A DNA stretch of 64,000 bases, from positions 96,849-160,848 of the forward strand of contig NZ_FWFP01000011.1 in assembly GCF_900172215.1 (NCBI RefSeq). The letters run 5' to 3'. Source of the DNA: Ruegeria meonggei. Its GTDB lineage: Bacteria; Pseudomonadota; Alphaproteobacteria; Rhodobacterales; Rhodobacteraceae. The notes under the pieces were generated by a model. That model worked only from the letters and a program-made list of their open reading frames with translations. It was not told the origin of the DNA and searched no databases. Made by a program: the position numbers and the translations under genes. The first letter of the stretch is position 1; the number at the start of each line of letters is the position of its first letter. Shown here piece after piece: positions 16,615 through 24,601 of the stretch.

Positions 16615-17487
16615 TTAGATAAAATTCGGAACCAGGCGGACATTCATCTGGGTCTTTTGCTGCTGTGCATGCCTAAAGAGCGGCAGGTCATTCTCAGCCT
16701 CTTCCAGAGTGATTGCGCCTCTGTCGAGCATTGCCGTATTCCGCTCGCGCAGGTCAAGAAGCCCGGCGTCAATCCGCGCCTGAACTTCGGGATCAGCCGC
16801 CTGCTCTTGTTCCTCGTCATCCTTCTGGTCGCCGCCAAATAACCCAGCAATACGCCGCGCCATCGAGACACCCAGGTTGATCACCCAGTCGATTGCGCGG
16901 TTCACGGGTGCCTGAATGGCCTGGATGATCGAACGGATCCGATCTGAAATTCCACCCAGTCCCAGAAGCGAAGCAAGGAATCCGATCACCACCGGCAAAA
17001 TGCGGTTAAGTGCCCCCTCGACGGCCTGCGCCATGGCCGAGATATTGCCAGCGACGATGGCGCCTAACGCATTGACAATCGCATTGACCGCCGAGATGAT
17101 CTGCTGGCCCCGTTCAATGAAAAAGACGACGATATCGTAGATCATCATGCAGGCCTTCACGAAGGCGCTGGCCGGGTTCAGCAGGCCGATGATCCATTTG
17201 ATCCCGGCTTCGATGATACTGGTGATTACCCAGGACTTGATTTCATCTATGATCGCATCTTTCAGATTTCCAAGCTGCTCCAGAAGCATCTGCCAGATAC
17301 CCGCCGGGCCTTCGGTGAAGAGAATGCGCAGAAAGTCGATGGCGGTTTCGATCTTGGACACGATGCCTTCGCCAAGAATGCTTACCGCCCGGGCGCGAAC
17401 ATTCTCTTTGGTCAACCCTAGGACCTGCAGCACGATGTCCAGGAACCCGGCCATGTCGAACCGTTCCGGCAGCTTTAGCCCTGCCCC
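16615..17487 (-). pseudogene. Truncated eCIS/DUF4157-type toxin-carrier fragment
   Basis: The frame is open from a stop at 17488 and reads GLKLPERFDMAGFLDIVLQV, the characteristic middle segment of large eCIS-associated DUF4157 (polymorphic toxin/carrier) proteins. From there about 280 residues of amphipathic and hydrophobic helices continue (LNPASAFVKACMMIYDIVVF near 95, AIQAPVNRAIDWVINLGVSM near 180) to a short hydrophilic tail ending NVRLVPNFI. Everything N-terminal, including the DUF4157 metallopeptidase domain, is absent, and the C-terminus is shorter than in full-length relatives. An internal ATG (MAGFLDI, 17454) could still start translation. The break falls exactly where the divergent DUF2924 remnant begins. 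Confidence 0.7.
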
Positions 17488-17873
17488 TTAGCGATGTCAC
17501 CAATCTGGCCGCCATTGGTCGCTCGGATCTGGTCACGCTTTGGCAGCAACTGTTTGATCAACCCGCACCCGCTATGCTCAGCCAACCCTTCCTGCGCCGT
17601 TTCATTGCCTTTGAGATGCAGTCCCGCCGTCATGGCGGGCTGTCTCGACAAGTCAAAGCCACGCTGGGAAAAGGCTCTGAGAAGAAGTCCCGGCCCCAAT
17701 GCCCTGCGCTTAAACCCGGCGGGCGCCTGCTGCGCGAGTGGTATGGCGTGACCCATGTGGTCGATGTAGCAGGGGATGGTTTTACTTGGAACGGTCGGCC
17801 CTATCGCTCGCTCTCGGCCATCGCCCGAGAAATTACCGGCGCGCATTGGTCGGGGCCGCGTTTCTTCGGACAA
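17475..17873 (+). pseudogene. DUF2924 gene remnant (recombinase partner)
   Basis: In one frame the sequence reads LPLSDVTNLAAIGRSDLVTL, then LWQQLFDQPAP, LKPGGRLLREWYGVTHVVDV and a C-terminal WNGRPYRSLSAIAREITG / WSGPRFFG. This is the DUF2924 family, which normally sits beside a serine recombinase in alphaproteobacterial mobile elements. No ATG/GTG start with a ribosome site is found at the N-terminal end, where it abuts the toxin-carrier fragment, and the frame runs on past the family C-terminus into the antisense of the FCSD gene. Both ends therefore look broken. Confidence 0.7.
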
Positions 17874-17912
17874 GACCCTCCGAAGTTGGTAACAAATTCC
17901 GCAAAAAAGCTC

Positions 17913-19172
17913 CTAGTGGAACATATCTGCTGTGATGGCGGCGTACCAATTCTCGGATTCTTCGTAGGTTGTCTTGCGCAGATTAGCGTCCTCACCGACT
18001 TGGCTGACAAAGCCGTCAACTCGTGCAATCTTTTCTTCGGTCGCTTCGTATGTCGCACCGACTTTGACACCGTCATTTACAGCGATCAATGACCAGCACG
18101 TGTTTGCGTATCTAGGCGGGAATATTCGGGACCCGGTCAGCGAACCCCGGACAGCATTGGCGCAGACCTTGGCTTGCGAATTGGCCGAGAATCCAGATTT
18201 TGGCATGTCGCCCTGTTGACAGGCATCGCCCAGAACATAAACATCCGGGTCGGTTTTTGACGACATGTCAGCCGAATTGACCGGCGCCCATCGGCCATCC
18301 GTAACACCCGCGAGTTCAGCAATACGTCCGGCTTTCATCGCAGGGATGACATTGCAAACATCAACAGCCATTTCTTCGCCGTCAATCGTCAGCATCATCT
18401 GATCCGGGTCTACCGATACGTCTCCGCCGCCAAAATCTTCGCCGATCCAGTCGATCAAGCCCGGATAGTGCGTGGCCCAGCCATCCTCGAACAGAGCCAT
18501 TTTGGAGAATTTTGGTTTAGGGTCGGCAATAACGATTTTGGCCGTCGGGTTGGTGGCTTTCAGAACATGCGCCACCATCGAAATACGCTCGTATGGACCG
18601 GGCGGGCAGCGATAAGGGTTTGGTGGCGCAACCATTGCATACACCCCGCCTTCGGGCATGTTCTCGATCTGGGCACGCAGAAGCTGAGACTGAGAACCGG
18701 CCTCATAAGCGTGGGGCATTTTAGTCTGCACCGATAGATCCCAGCCTGGAACAGACCCTTCGATGAAATCGATACCCGGTGACAGGATCAGCTTATCATA
18801 GGGCAGCACCTGACCACCTGCCAAAGTCACATTTTTGTCGACCCGATCGACCGCAACGGCCCAGTCATGGATAACGTTGATACCGTAATTTGCAGCAAGC
18901 GCACCGTAAGTGTGCCCGATCTCATCGATCGATTTCAGTCCGCCGATGTAGAGGTTGGAGAAGAAGCAGCTGAAATACACCTGTGACGGCTCGATAAGGG
19001 TGACATCGATTGCACCATCGCTATCCTTGGCAATATATCGCGCGACCGTTCCCCCCCCGGCCCCACCACCAACGACGACGACACGGGGCTTTCCGCTGCC
19101 CTCCGCCAGCACTGCTGGCGCTGACAAAGCGCCCGTCGCGGCACCCAGAAATTTGCGTCTGTTCCAGGTCAT
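17913..19172 (-). CDS. Sulfide dehydrogenase-type flavoprotein (FCSD/SoxF-like)
   Basis: A 419-residue periplasmic FAD protein of the flavocytochrome c sulfide dehydrogenase family. A twin-arginine signal (NRRKFLGAATGALSAP) is followed by the FAD motif VVVVGGGAGGGTVARYIA near residue 30-47 and the two Cys of the redox disulfide in YRCPPGPYER near 192 and NTCWSLI near 360. It would oxidise sulfide or a persulfide and pass electrons to a cytochrome c subunit, encoded 24 bases upstream. Here it sits with SoxZ and SoxY in a quinoprotein region and not a full sox cluster, so its real substrate may be a carrier-bound sulfur. Confidence 0.88.
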   Translation of the reverse strand: MTWNRRKFLGAATGALSAPAVLAEGSGKPRVVVVGGGAGGGTVARYIAKDSDGAIDVTLIEPSQVYFSCFFSNLYIGGLKSIDEIGHTYGALAANYGINVIHDWAVAVDRVDKNVTLAGGQVLPYDKLILSPGIDFIEGSVPGWDLSVQTKMPHAYEAGSQSQLLRAQIENMPEGGVYAMVAPPNPYRCPPGPYERISMVAHVLKATNPTAKIVIADPKPKFSKMALFEDGWATHYPGLIDWIGEDFGGGDVSVDPDQMMLTIDGEEMAVDVCNVIPAMKAGRIAELAGVTDGRWAPVNSADMSSKTDPDVYVLGDACQQGDMPKSGFSANSQAKVCANAVRGSLTGSRIFPPRYANTCWSLIAVNDGVKVGATYEATEEKIARVDGFVSQVGEDANLRKTTYEESENWYAAITADMFH

Positions 19173-19196
19173 CTGAATCCCTCCCTGCGGCCCATG

Positions 19197-19586
19197 TCAC
19201 TCTAACGTGCTAAAGTAGGCCGCCAACGCCACTATTTCTTCATCATTTAGACGCCCGGCCATCATCTGCATGATGGGATGTTCACGCTGTTTGGCCTTAT
19301 ACGCCTGCATCGCGGCCATAAATGCGTTGGGATCAAGCCCGGCAATCTGTGGGATTTCCTCCGTCTGCGCATTTACCTGATGGCAAGTCACACATTCCGC
19401 AGACAGATATGCCCCAAGCTCCACGTCCCCGTCCTTCGCTTCTGCCCTTGCCCCGGCAACGGGAAGAATGCCAAAGCAGGCACAGATGGCGAGCATGGCC
19501 TTCCGCACTTTTGATCCACAGTCTTTCAACGCCCAACGCTTACAAATTCCACGCATGATCAGAACCGCCACTTTCGTCGGCATCAT
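19197..19586 (-). CDS. Cytochrome c (FCSD partner, class I)
   Basis: A small c-type cytochrome with one heme motif CVTCH near residue 65 and a likely Met ligand in the IMQMMAGRL stretch near 103-111. This is the FccA/SoxE-like partner of the downstream flavoprotein. The ATG overlaps the soxZ stop as ATGA, giving a 129-residue protein with an unusually long N-terminus before the hydrophobic signal (MLAICACFGILPVAGARA). Internal starts (ATG at MRGICK or the GTG before RKAM) would give a normal signal peptide, so the start is not certain. Confidence 0.82.
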   Translation of the reverse strand: MMPTKVAVLIMRGICKRWALKDCGSKVRKAMLAICACFGILPVAGARAEAKDGDVELGAYLSAECVTCHQVNAQTEEIPQIAGLDPNAFMAAMQAYKAKQREHPIMQMMAGRLNDEEIVALAAYFSTLE

Positions 19587-19915
19587 GACATGACCGAAAT
19601 CGCGCGGCTATCGGTGTAGATAGCACCGTCATCGTCAAACCAAATAAAGGTAAAAACGCCAGGTCCCGGAACAAGTGCCTGGAACTCAAAAAACGGGTTT
19701 GTCGAAATGCCCGGGCCGATGTCGAGGTCGATGACCAGCTCGCCTTCGAATTCGCACAGAAAACGATGGATGATCGACCGGGGTATAGGCTGGTTATCTG
19801 AATCAAGGCGATGCCCGGACTCCATACGGTGGGTGATCAAGGTCTTGATCGTGACCACCTCACCGGCGCGGACCTGTTTGGGTAGCTTGACACGGGTTTT
19901 GACGCCTGTGGCCAT
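19583..19915 (-). CDS. soxZ: SoxZ-like sulfur carrier subunit
   Basis: A 110-residue beta-sandwich protein matching SoxZ (TRVKLPKQVRAGEVVTIKTL near 6-25, ITHRMESGHR, and FTFIWFDDDGAIY near the end). SoxZ forms the heterodimeric SoxYZ carrier on which sulfur intermediates are bound in the periplasm; it has no signal peptide of its own and travels with SoxY. It follows soxY by 15 bases and is coupled to the cytochrome gene. The rest of a thiosulfate-oxidising Sox system (SoxAX, SoxB thiosulfohydrolase, SoxCD) is not in the window. Confidence 0.9.
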   Translation of the reverse strand: MATGVKTRVKLPKQVRAGEVVTIKTLITHRMESGHRLDSDNQPIPRSIIHRFLCEFEGELVIDLDIGPGISTNPFFEFQALVPGPGVFTFIWFDDDGAIYTDSRAISVMS

Positions 19916-19930
19916 GTCACAGCACCTCTG

Positions 19931-20368
19931 TCATGAGCAACCGCCAACGATAACTGACACCGCCTGAGCACCACGGTTGACACCACCGCCCGGCAGGCGC
20001 GCGAGGGCAAAAACCTCTTGAGATTGCCCCAGGCGCATGCGCGTTGCGATGGACTGTGCGCCAGCCAAAGGTCCGAACCGCGCCCTGAGAACCGGCAGAA
20101 CCGGATTGCCGGGCGCGATCAACATGACCTCCTCTGCTGAGGGAGCGTCAATTGTCACCGGTACCCGATAGCCATCCTCGGCAATGGCTTCCATACCGAT
20201 GGAAACACCACCTTTCTCAGGCGGTGCATCACCCGCAAAACTGTAGATTAGTTCTTCCAGCGTCGCGACGTTTGGCAGAGCCACCAAATCCTGAGCGCGT
20301 ACCGGCAAAGCGAGGCACATCAAAGCCCAAAGGCTCACCTGCATTGCATCGCGCCGATTTAGGGTCAT
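19931..20368 (-). CDS. soxY: SoxY-like sulfur carrier with GGCS C-terminus
   Basis: About 145 residues. A twin-arginine-like signal (LNRRDAMQVSLWALM) is followed by the SoxY domain (VPVTIDAPSAEEVMLIAPGN near 80). SoxY carries sulfur on a cysteine in a swinging C-terminal GGCGG arm. Here the protein ends VIVGGCS, so the cysteine and the first glycines are kept but the last two glycines are replaced by a single Ser. Start at MTLNRRD; a frame extending 22 codons upstream overlaps a palindrome and the probable promoter. Confidence 0.88.
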   Translation of the reverse strand: MTLNRRDAMQVSLWALMCLALPVRAQDLVALPNVATLEELIYSFAGDAPPEKGGVSIGMEAIAEDGYRVPVTIDAPSAEEVMLIAPGNPVLPVLRARFGPLAGAQSIATRMRLGQSQEVFALARLPGGGVNRGAQAVSVIVGGCS

Positions 20369-20548
20369 TGCGGCCCTTTCTTTTTGGTCAGACTCTGATG
20401 TTACCTGCGCCATCTCTTTTCGGATAAATAACATATCCGTGAACCTTCACATACTTAAGTCGCGGTTACACACCGGACAGCAAGGTTGAGAAACGTGACC
20501 CGACATTGCAAGCTGCCGTCGAGACACACTGTTCGGGACGGAGGAAGA
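20369..20548. promoter_or_regulatory. Divergent promoter region soxY / ABC ATPase, with palindrome
   Basis: The 180 bases between the divergent soxYZ-FCSD and ABC-two-component operons contain an inverted repeat CGGATA-N7-TATCCG at 20421-20439 and a CTTC...TTAAG stretch near 20443-20458 that loosely recalls the half-sites seen upstream of pqqA. A shared operator for both operons is plausible. Confidence 0.45.
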
Positions 20549-21295
20549 ATGTCACACACGCGGTCCCCGGCAGAAGCCAACCCCGGTCTCGCCGTACGCG
20601 AGTTGAACTTTCACTATGGTGCCAAGACGGCGCTGGATTCTGTCTCGTTCGACGTGGAGCCTGGGACCTTTTGCGCCCTGCTCGGGCCGAATGGTGCCGG
20701 GAAGTCGACTTTGGTGTCACTACTTACAAGGCTTCTCGTGGCGCCAGATGGTGAAATCAGTGTTGCGGGCTACGACCTTCGCCGAACACCGCGTAAGGCG
20801 TTGGCAAAACTCGGCGTGGTTTTTCAGCAGCCGGCTTTGGATATGGGACTGACGGTGCGCCAGAACATGACCTATTTCGCCGCCCTGCACGGATTGCCGC
20901 GATCAGCTGTTCCGACCCGGATCGACGCAGCACTAGACCGGTTGAACATGCGGGAACGGGCCGGGGAACGCGTGCGCGACCTGAATGGAGGTCATCGACG
21001 CCGTATGGAACTGGCGCGCGCGCTGATGCACGACCCTACAGTGTTGCTGTTGGATGAGCCAACCGTCGGGCTTGATGCTGCGGCGCGGCAGTCAATAACC
21101 GACCATGTTCATGATCTGGCGGCACAGGGGCTTTGTATTTTGTGGGCCACGCACCTCACAGATGAAGTGCGCGACGATGACCAATTGCTGGTGCTGCATC
21201 GCGGTCAGATTTTGGCCCGAGGACAGACGGGCGACCTGCGCGGTGATCACACGCTGTCCAATTGGTTCTTGTCCCAAACCGAGGTCCCAGCATGA
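20549..21295 (+). CDS. ABC transporter ATPase, PQQ-alcohol dehydrogenase system
   Basis: About 248 residues. Walker A GPNGAGKST near residue 45-53, Q-loop VVFQQP, a signature reading LNGGHRRRMELARAL where LSGGQ is usual, and Walker B VLLLDEPTVGLD. The family (PQQ-associated ABC ATPase, PedA/LutE-like) recurs beside PQQ-dependent alcohol dehydrogenases and, in methylotrophs, in lanthanide-uptake clusters. I start at the ATG after GGAGGAAG (MSHTRSP). It overlaps the permease as ATGA. Its likely binding protein and propeller are encoded about 10 kb away. Confidence 0.88.
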   Translation: MSHTRSPAEANPGLAVRELNFHYGAKTALDSVSFDVEPGTFCALLGPNGAGKSTLVSLLTRLLVAPDGEISVAGYDLRRTPRKALAKLGVVFQQPALDMGLTVRQNMTYFAALHGLPRSAVPTRIDAALDRLNMRERAGERVRDLNGGHRRRMELARALMHDPTVLLLDEPTVGLDAAARQSITDHVHDLAAQGLCILWATHLTDEVRDDDQLLVLHRGQILARGQTGDLRGDHTLSNWFLSQTEVPA

Positions 21296-22083
21296 GCGGC
21301 TTCTGGGGAGTCGCGCGGGCCATTATCGGGCGCGAATTTCTGCGCTTCGTCCATCAACGCGAACGGTTTCTTGCAGCTCTGGTCCGGCCAATGGTGTGGC
21401 TAGTGATCTTCGCCGCCGGGTTTCGCGCGGCCCTCGGCCTGTCGATCATCCCGCCCTATCAGAACTACATCACGTATGAGACCTACATCGTACCCGGCCT
21501 GTGTGCGATGGTTCTGCTGTTCAACGGGATGCAGAGCTCGCTCAGCCTTGTCTATGATCGCGAGATGGGTTCGATGCGCCTACTGCTGACCAGTTCATTC
21601 CCGCGCTGGTGGCTGTTGTTCTGCCGCCTGCTGGGATCAACAGCAATCTCTATCCTACAGGTCTATACTTTTTTGGCGTTGGCGGCGCTGTTCGGAATTG
21701 TCCTACCCCTGCCCGGCTATGTTGCAGTACTGCCGGGTTTGTTTCTGGGTGGTCTGATGCTGGGGGCACTGGGTCTGGTGCTGTCCAGTTTTGTCAAACA
21801 ACTGGAGAATTTCGCCGGAGTAATGAACTTTGTCATCTTCCCTATGTTCTTCCTGTCATCTGCACTCTACCCCTTGTGGAAAATGGCCGAAAGTTCGCCC
21901 TTGCTGCGCGATATTTGCGCCTTCAACCCTTTTACACATGTGGTCGAGTTGATCAGGTTCCTGCTTTACCTGCAGATCAATTGGGGGGCCTTAATCTGGG
22001 TTCTGGGGTCCACGGTCGTTTTGTGCACGATTGCCGTTTGGGGATATGATCCGGCCCGTGGTCTTATGAAGCGAAAGTCATGA
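21292..22083 (+). CDS. ABC-2 type permease, PQQ-alcohol dehydrogenase system
   Basis: About 263 residues, six predicted membrane helices, of the ABC-2/PedC-like permease family. Typical segments are GREFLRFVHQRERF near the N-terminus, YIVPGLCAMVLLFNGMQSS near 60-80 and the FNPFTHVVELIRFLLY stretch near 208-223. Overlaps the ATPase at its start and the kinase at its end (both ATGA), so transporter and two-component system are one transcription unit. ABC-2 permeases usually export, but relatives in methylotrophs are genetically linked to lanthanide uptake; direction here is unproven. Confidence 0.88.
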   Translation: MSGFWGVARAIIGREFLRFVHQRERFLAALVRPMVWLVIFAAGFRAALGLSIIPPYQNYITYETYIVPGLCAMVLLFNGMQSSLSLVYDREMGSMRLLLTSSFPRWWLLFCRLLGSTAISILQVYTFLALAALFGIVLPLPGYVAVLPGLFLGGLMLGALGLVLSSFVKQLENFAGVMNFVIFPMFFLSSALYPLWKMAESSPLLRDICAFNPFTHVVELIRFLLYLQINWGALIWVLGSTVVLCTIAVWGYDPARGLMKRKS

Positions 22084-23681
22084 AGACCCAGCCCGAAACC
22101 ACCAAACGCAGCCTGCTTCTGAAAACCCGTTTAGGTCTCGGTGCGGTTGTGCTTGGATCTGGAACCTTGTTGACTGCTGCTATTCTCTATTTCGGGATGC
22201 AAACCGTCGCCAACCGTCTGGAGACCGCGCTGGCCTCGGAAACACGGATGGCGCGCTATGCCGCTTTGTCTACACAGGCCGCCACATTTCTTGTGATCGC
22301 TACCGAGTCGATCCAGACCGGTCAATCCGTCGAAACCCGACTGGATCGCCTGTCCCCGATCCGGGACCAGATCGGGACAACCTTTCTACAACTGCGCTCC
22401 GATGTGGAGGAGGCCGTAGCCGCCGTTCAGTCGCTCGGGTTGGACGAACAATCTCGGTATGGAACCCAATCCCTCGGCCTGGCTAGGATGGAGGCGCTGC
22501 TGGCCAATACGCTGGACGGGCTTGCTGATACAGATGCCGATCAAGCACGGCTGCGTGCTCATATCGACTCGTTTGCATCCGCCTTTGATCCCTTGCTCAG
22601 TCAGGCCGTGAATACCGAGGTTCTGTTTCGAAACGCGACATTGGCTGGAATCGAACGGACCCGCCTAACGCTGACTTGGGTCGCATTGGCGCTTGCGCTA
22701 TTTGCTTTGCTCAGCACGGCATGGTTTTACTATGGTCTGGTAAGGCCGCAGTTTTCTCGTCTTAACCGGCTGCGCAACGCCGCAGTTCAGGTTGGCAAAT
22801 CAGAGTTTGCTATTTCGCTGCCAAAAACCCGCAACGATGAGATCGGTCAATTATATGGTGAGACCAACCGAATGGCGGCTGCGTTGAAGCAGCGTCAGGA
22901 TGAGGTTGATGCAGAATGGGCCGGATTGAACGAAACGATTGATCAGCGGACACGGGAACTCAGCGCGGCGAATGAAACCTTGTCCAGGATTGATGAAAAC
23001 CGCCGTCGCTTTTTTGCAGATATCAGCCACGAATTACGCACACCGCTGACAGTTATTATGATGGAGTCGCAGATTGGCCAACGGGACGGCCAGACCGCGC
23101 CAGATGCTTTGGAAACGATCGAAACCAGTGCAGCAAAACTGAACCAGCGTATTGACGATTTGCTACGTGTTGCGCGATCTGAAACCGGGGAATTGGCTTT
23201 GGAACCGCGTGATGTTGCGCTGCGCGCGCTGATACAAACCGTTGTGGGTGACATTCAGCCCGAAATCGACAGCGCTAATATGCAGCTCGAGGTCGGAAAA
23301 TTCCCGGATTGTGCATTGCATTGCGATCCGGACTGGATGCGTCAAGTTTTGCTCAGCCTTTTGCGCAATGCGATCCGGCACGCGCGCGATGGCAAAGCAT
23401 TGTCTCTTTCCGGCCAATCAGAAGATGGGAGTGCTCAGATAAAGATAACCGACAACGGACCGGGAATTCCTGAAGGCGCACAAGATCAGATATTTGAACG
23501 GTTTGTTCAAGGTGCTGCAACGAACAGTCAGGGATTTGGCGTCGGGCTGGCCCTGGCCAGATGGGTCGTCGAGGCGCACGAAGGATCGATCTCGATCACC
23601 AGCCCGGTCGCGCGTGAACGTTCCTTGGGCGTAAATCCCGGTACAAATGTCTGCATTCGATTGCCGTTGGCAGAGGCTTAG
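22080..23681 (+). CDS. Membrane sensor histidine kinase
   Basis: A 533-residue kinase. One membrane helix near residues 18-40 and another near 200-222 enclose a periplasmic, mainly helical sensor of about 160 residues. A HAMP domain follows, then a coiled coil, the phospho-acceptor motif FADISHELRTPLTV near 315, and the ATPase with DNGPGIPEG near 460 and GFGVGLALAR near 488. ATGA-coupled to the ABC permease and followed by a response regulator gene, so it probably senses a quinoprotein-related signal (alcohol, metal or transporter state) and controls this island. Confidence 0.9.
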   Translation: MKTQPETTKRSLLLKTRLGLGAVVLGSGTLLTAAILYFGMQTVANRLETALASETRMARYAALSTQAATFLVIATESIQTGQSVETRLDRLSPIRDQIGTTFLQLRSDVEEAVAAVQSLGLDEQSRYGTQSLGLARMEALLANTLDGLADTDADQARLRAHIDSFASAFDPLLSQAVNTEVLFRNATLAGIERTRLTLTWVALALALFALLSTAWFYYGLVRPQFSRLNRLRNAAVQVGKSEFAISLPKTRNDEIGQLYGETNRMAAALKQRQDEVDAEWAGLNETIDQRTRELSAANETLSRIDENRRRFFADISHELRTPLTVIMMESQIGQRDGQTAPDALETIETSAAKLNQRIDDLLRVARSETGELALEPRDVALRALIQTVVGDIQPEIDSANMQLEVGKFPDCALHCDPDWMRQVLLSLLRNAIRHARDGKALSLSGQSEDGSAQIKITDNGPGIPEGAQDQIFERFVQGAATNSQGFGVGLALARWVVEAHEGSISITSPVARERSLGVNPGTNVCIRLPLAEA

Positions 23682-23690
23682 TGTGATCCC

Positions 23691-24374
23691 ATGGCTTCGA
23701 GACTCTTGATCATTGATGACGACCCAAAAATTGCTTCGGCGCTTGTGCGGGGCCTCTCGCTGCACGGCTACTCTGCCGAAGCAGAAAATCGCGCCGATCA
23801 AGGGCTGGAGCGGTTGAAGAGCGGTGAATACTCTGGTGCGATTGTCGATGTCATGCTGGGCGCAGACAGTGGTATCGAGCTGGTCCAATCTGCGCGCGCG
23901 GCCGGAGTCGCGATTCCTATCCTGATGTTGTCGGCCCTCTCTGACGTCAATCATCGCGCCGCCGGGCTTGAGGCCGGAGCTGATGACTATGTCGTGAAAC
24001 CCTTCAGCTTTGACGAGCTTGTTGCCCGGCTGCAGGTACAGGAACACCGCGTAGCTTCGCAACGCCCCGATCCAGCGCGGATTTCAACAAAAGACAGAAC
24101 GCTCACTATCCGCGGAACATGCATCGCGCTAACAGAGCGCGAATTCGATCTGCTCATGCTGCTCAATAGCAAAGCGGGATCGCCCATCTCACGCGGTGAG
24201 CTGTTTGACACGCTCTGGTCGCAGGAACGGTCCAGTAACGAAAACGTGGTCGACGTCTACATCGGGTATCTGCGCAAGAAGCTGGGGTCTGATGATTTTG
24301 GATTTGAAATCATAACAATACGCAATCAGGGTTTTTGCCTTCAAGGGCTTCCTCCGTTGTTGGATGACGCCTGA
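23691..24374 (+). CDS. OmpR-family response regulator
   Basis: A 227-residue regulator with receiver domain (DDDP acid pocket near residue 9, phospho-acceptor Asp in VDVMLG near 55, Lys in VVKPFS near 105) and a winged-helix DNA-binding domain (ALTEREFDLLMLLN near 145, VDVYIGYLRKKLG near 188). Partner of the kinase nine bases upstream. Placed directly before pqqA, it is a candidate activator of PQQ and methanol genes. Confidence 0.9.
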   Translation: MASRLLIIDDDPKIASALVRGLSLHGYSAEAENRADQGLERLKSGEYSGAIVDVMLGADSGIELVQSARAAGVAIPILMLSALSDVNHRAAGLEAGADDYVVKPFSFDELVARLQVQEHRVASQRPDPARISTKDRTLTIRGTCIALTEREFDLLMLLNSKAGSPISRGELFDTLWSQERSSNENVVDVYIGYLRKKLGSDDFGFEIITIRNQGFCLQGLPPLLDDA

Positions 24375-24396
24375 GTACCGACCAAAGTCTAAATCC

Positions 24397-24413
24397 TTCT
24401 TATGAATTAAGAG
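24397..24413. promoter_or_regulatory. Candidate operator TTCTTA-N5-TAAGAG upstream of pqqA
   Basis: Inverted repeat TTCTTA-TGAAT-TAAGAG, about 64 bases before the pqqA start. The same half-sites and the same five-base spacing occur as a perfect palindrome at 32973-32991 between the two divergent C1 operons, which suggests a common regulator. Confidence 0.5.
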
Positions 24414-24476
24414 TCGCACGGGCGCACCGGACCTGCCACATTGATTGCAAGCACATCTTAGGAGGAGGACCCCGAT

Positions 24477-24578
24477 ATGGCTTGGAGCAAACCTGTTATC
24501 CGCGAAATCGAGTGCGGCATGGAAATCAACATGTACGGCCCAGATCATGATGATGAGCGTGGCGGCGGCCTGATCTGA
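24477..24578 (+). CDS. pqqA: PQQ precursor peptide PqqA
   Basis: A 33-residue peptide with Glu16 and Tyr20 in the sequence GMEINMYG, the two residues cross-linked and excised to form pyrroloquinoline quinone. The N-terminus MAWSKPVIREIECG is typical of PqqA. The tail after the Tyr (GPDHDDERGGGLI) is longer and more acidic than in many PqqA peptides. A strong GGAGGAGG ribosome site precedes the ATG. First gene of pqqABCDE. Confidence 0.95.
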   Translation: MAWSKPVIREIECGMEINMYGPDHDDERGGGLI

Positions 24579-24601
24579 TCAGCCGTAAGCGCCAACACTA
24601 G

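Noticed and set aside
17913..20368. Full thiosulfate-oxidising Sox cluster
   Set aside because: Only SoxY, SoxZ, a cytochrome and the FCSD flavoprotein are present; the genes named soxBDAG at 8-13 kb are sarcosine oxidase, not sulfur oxidation.
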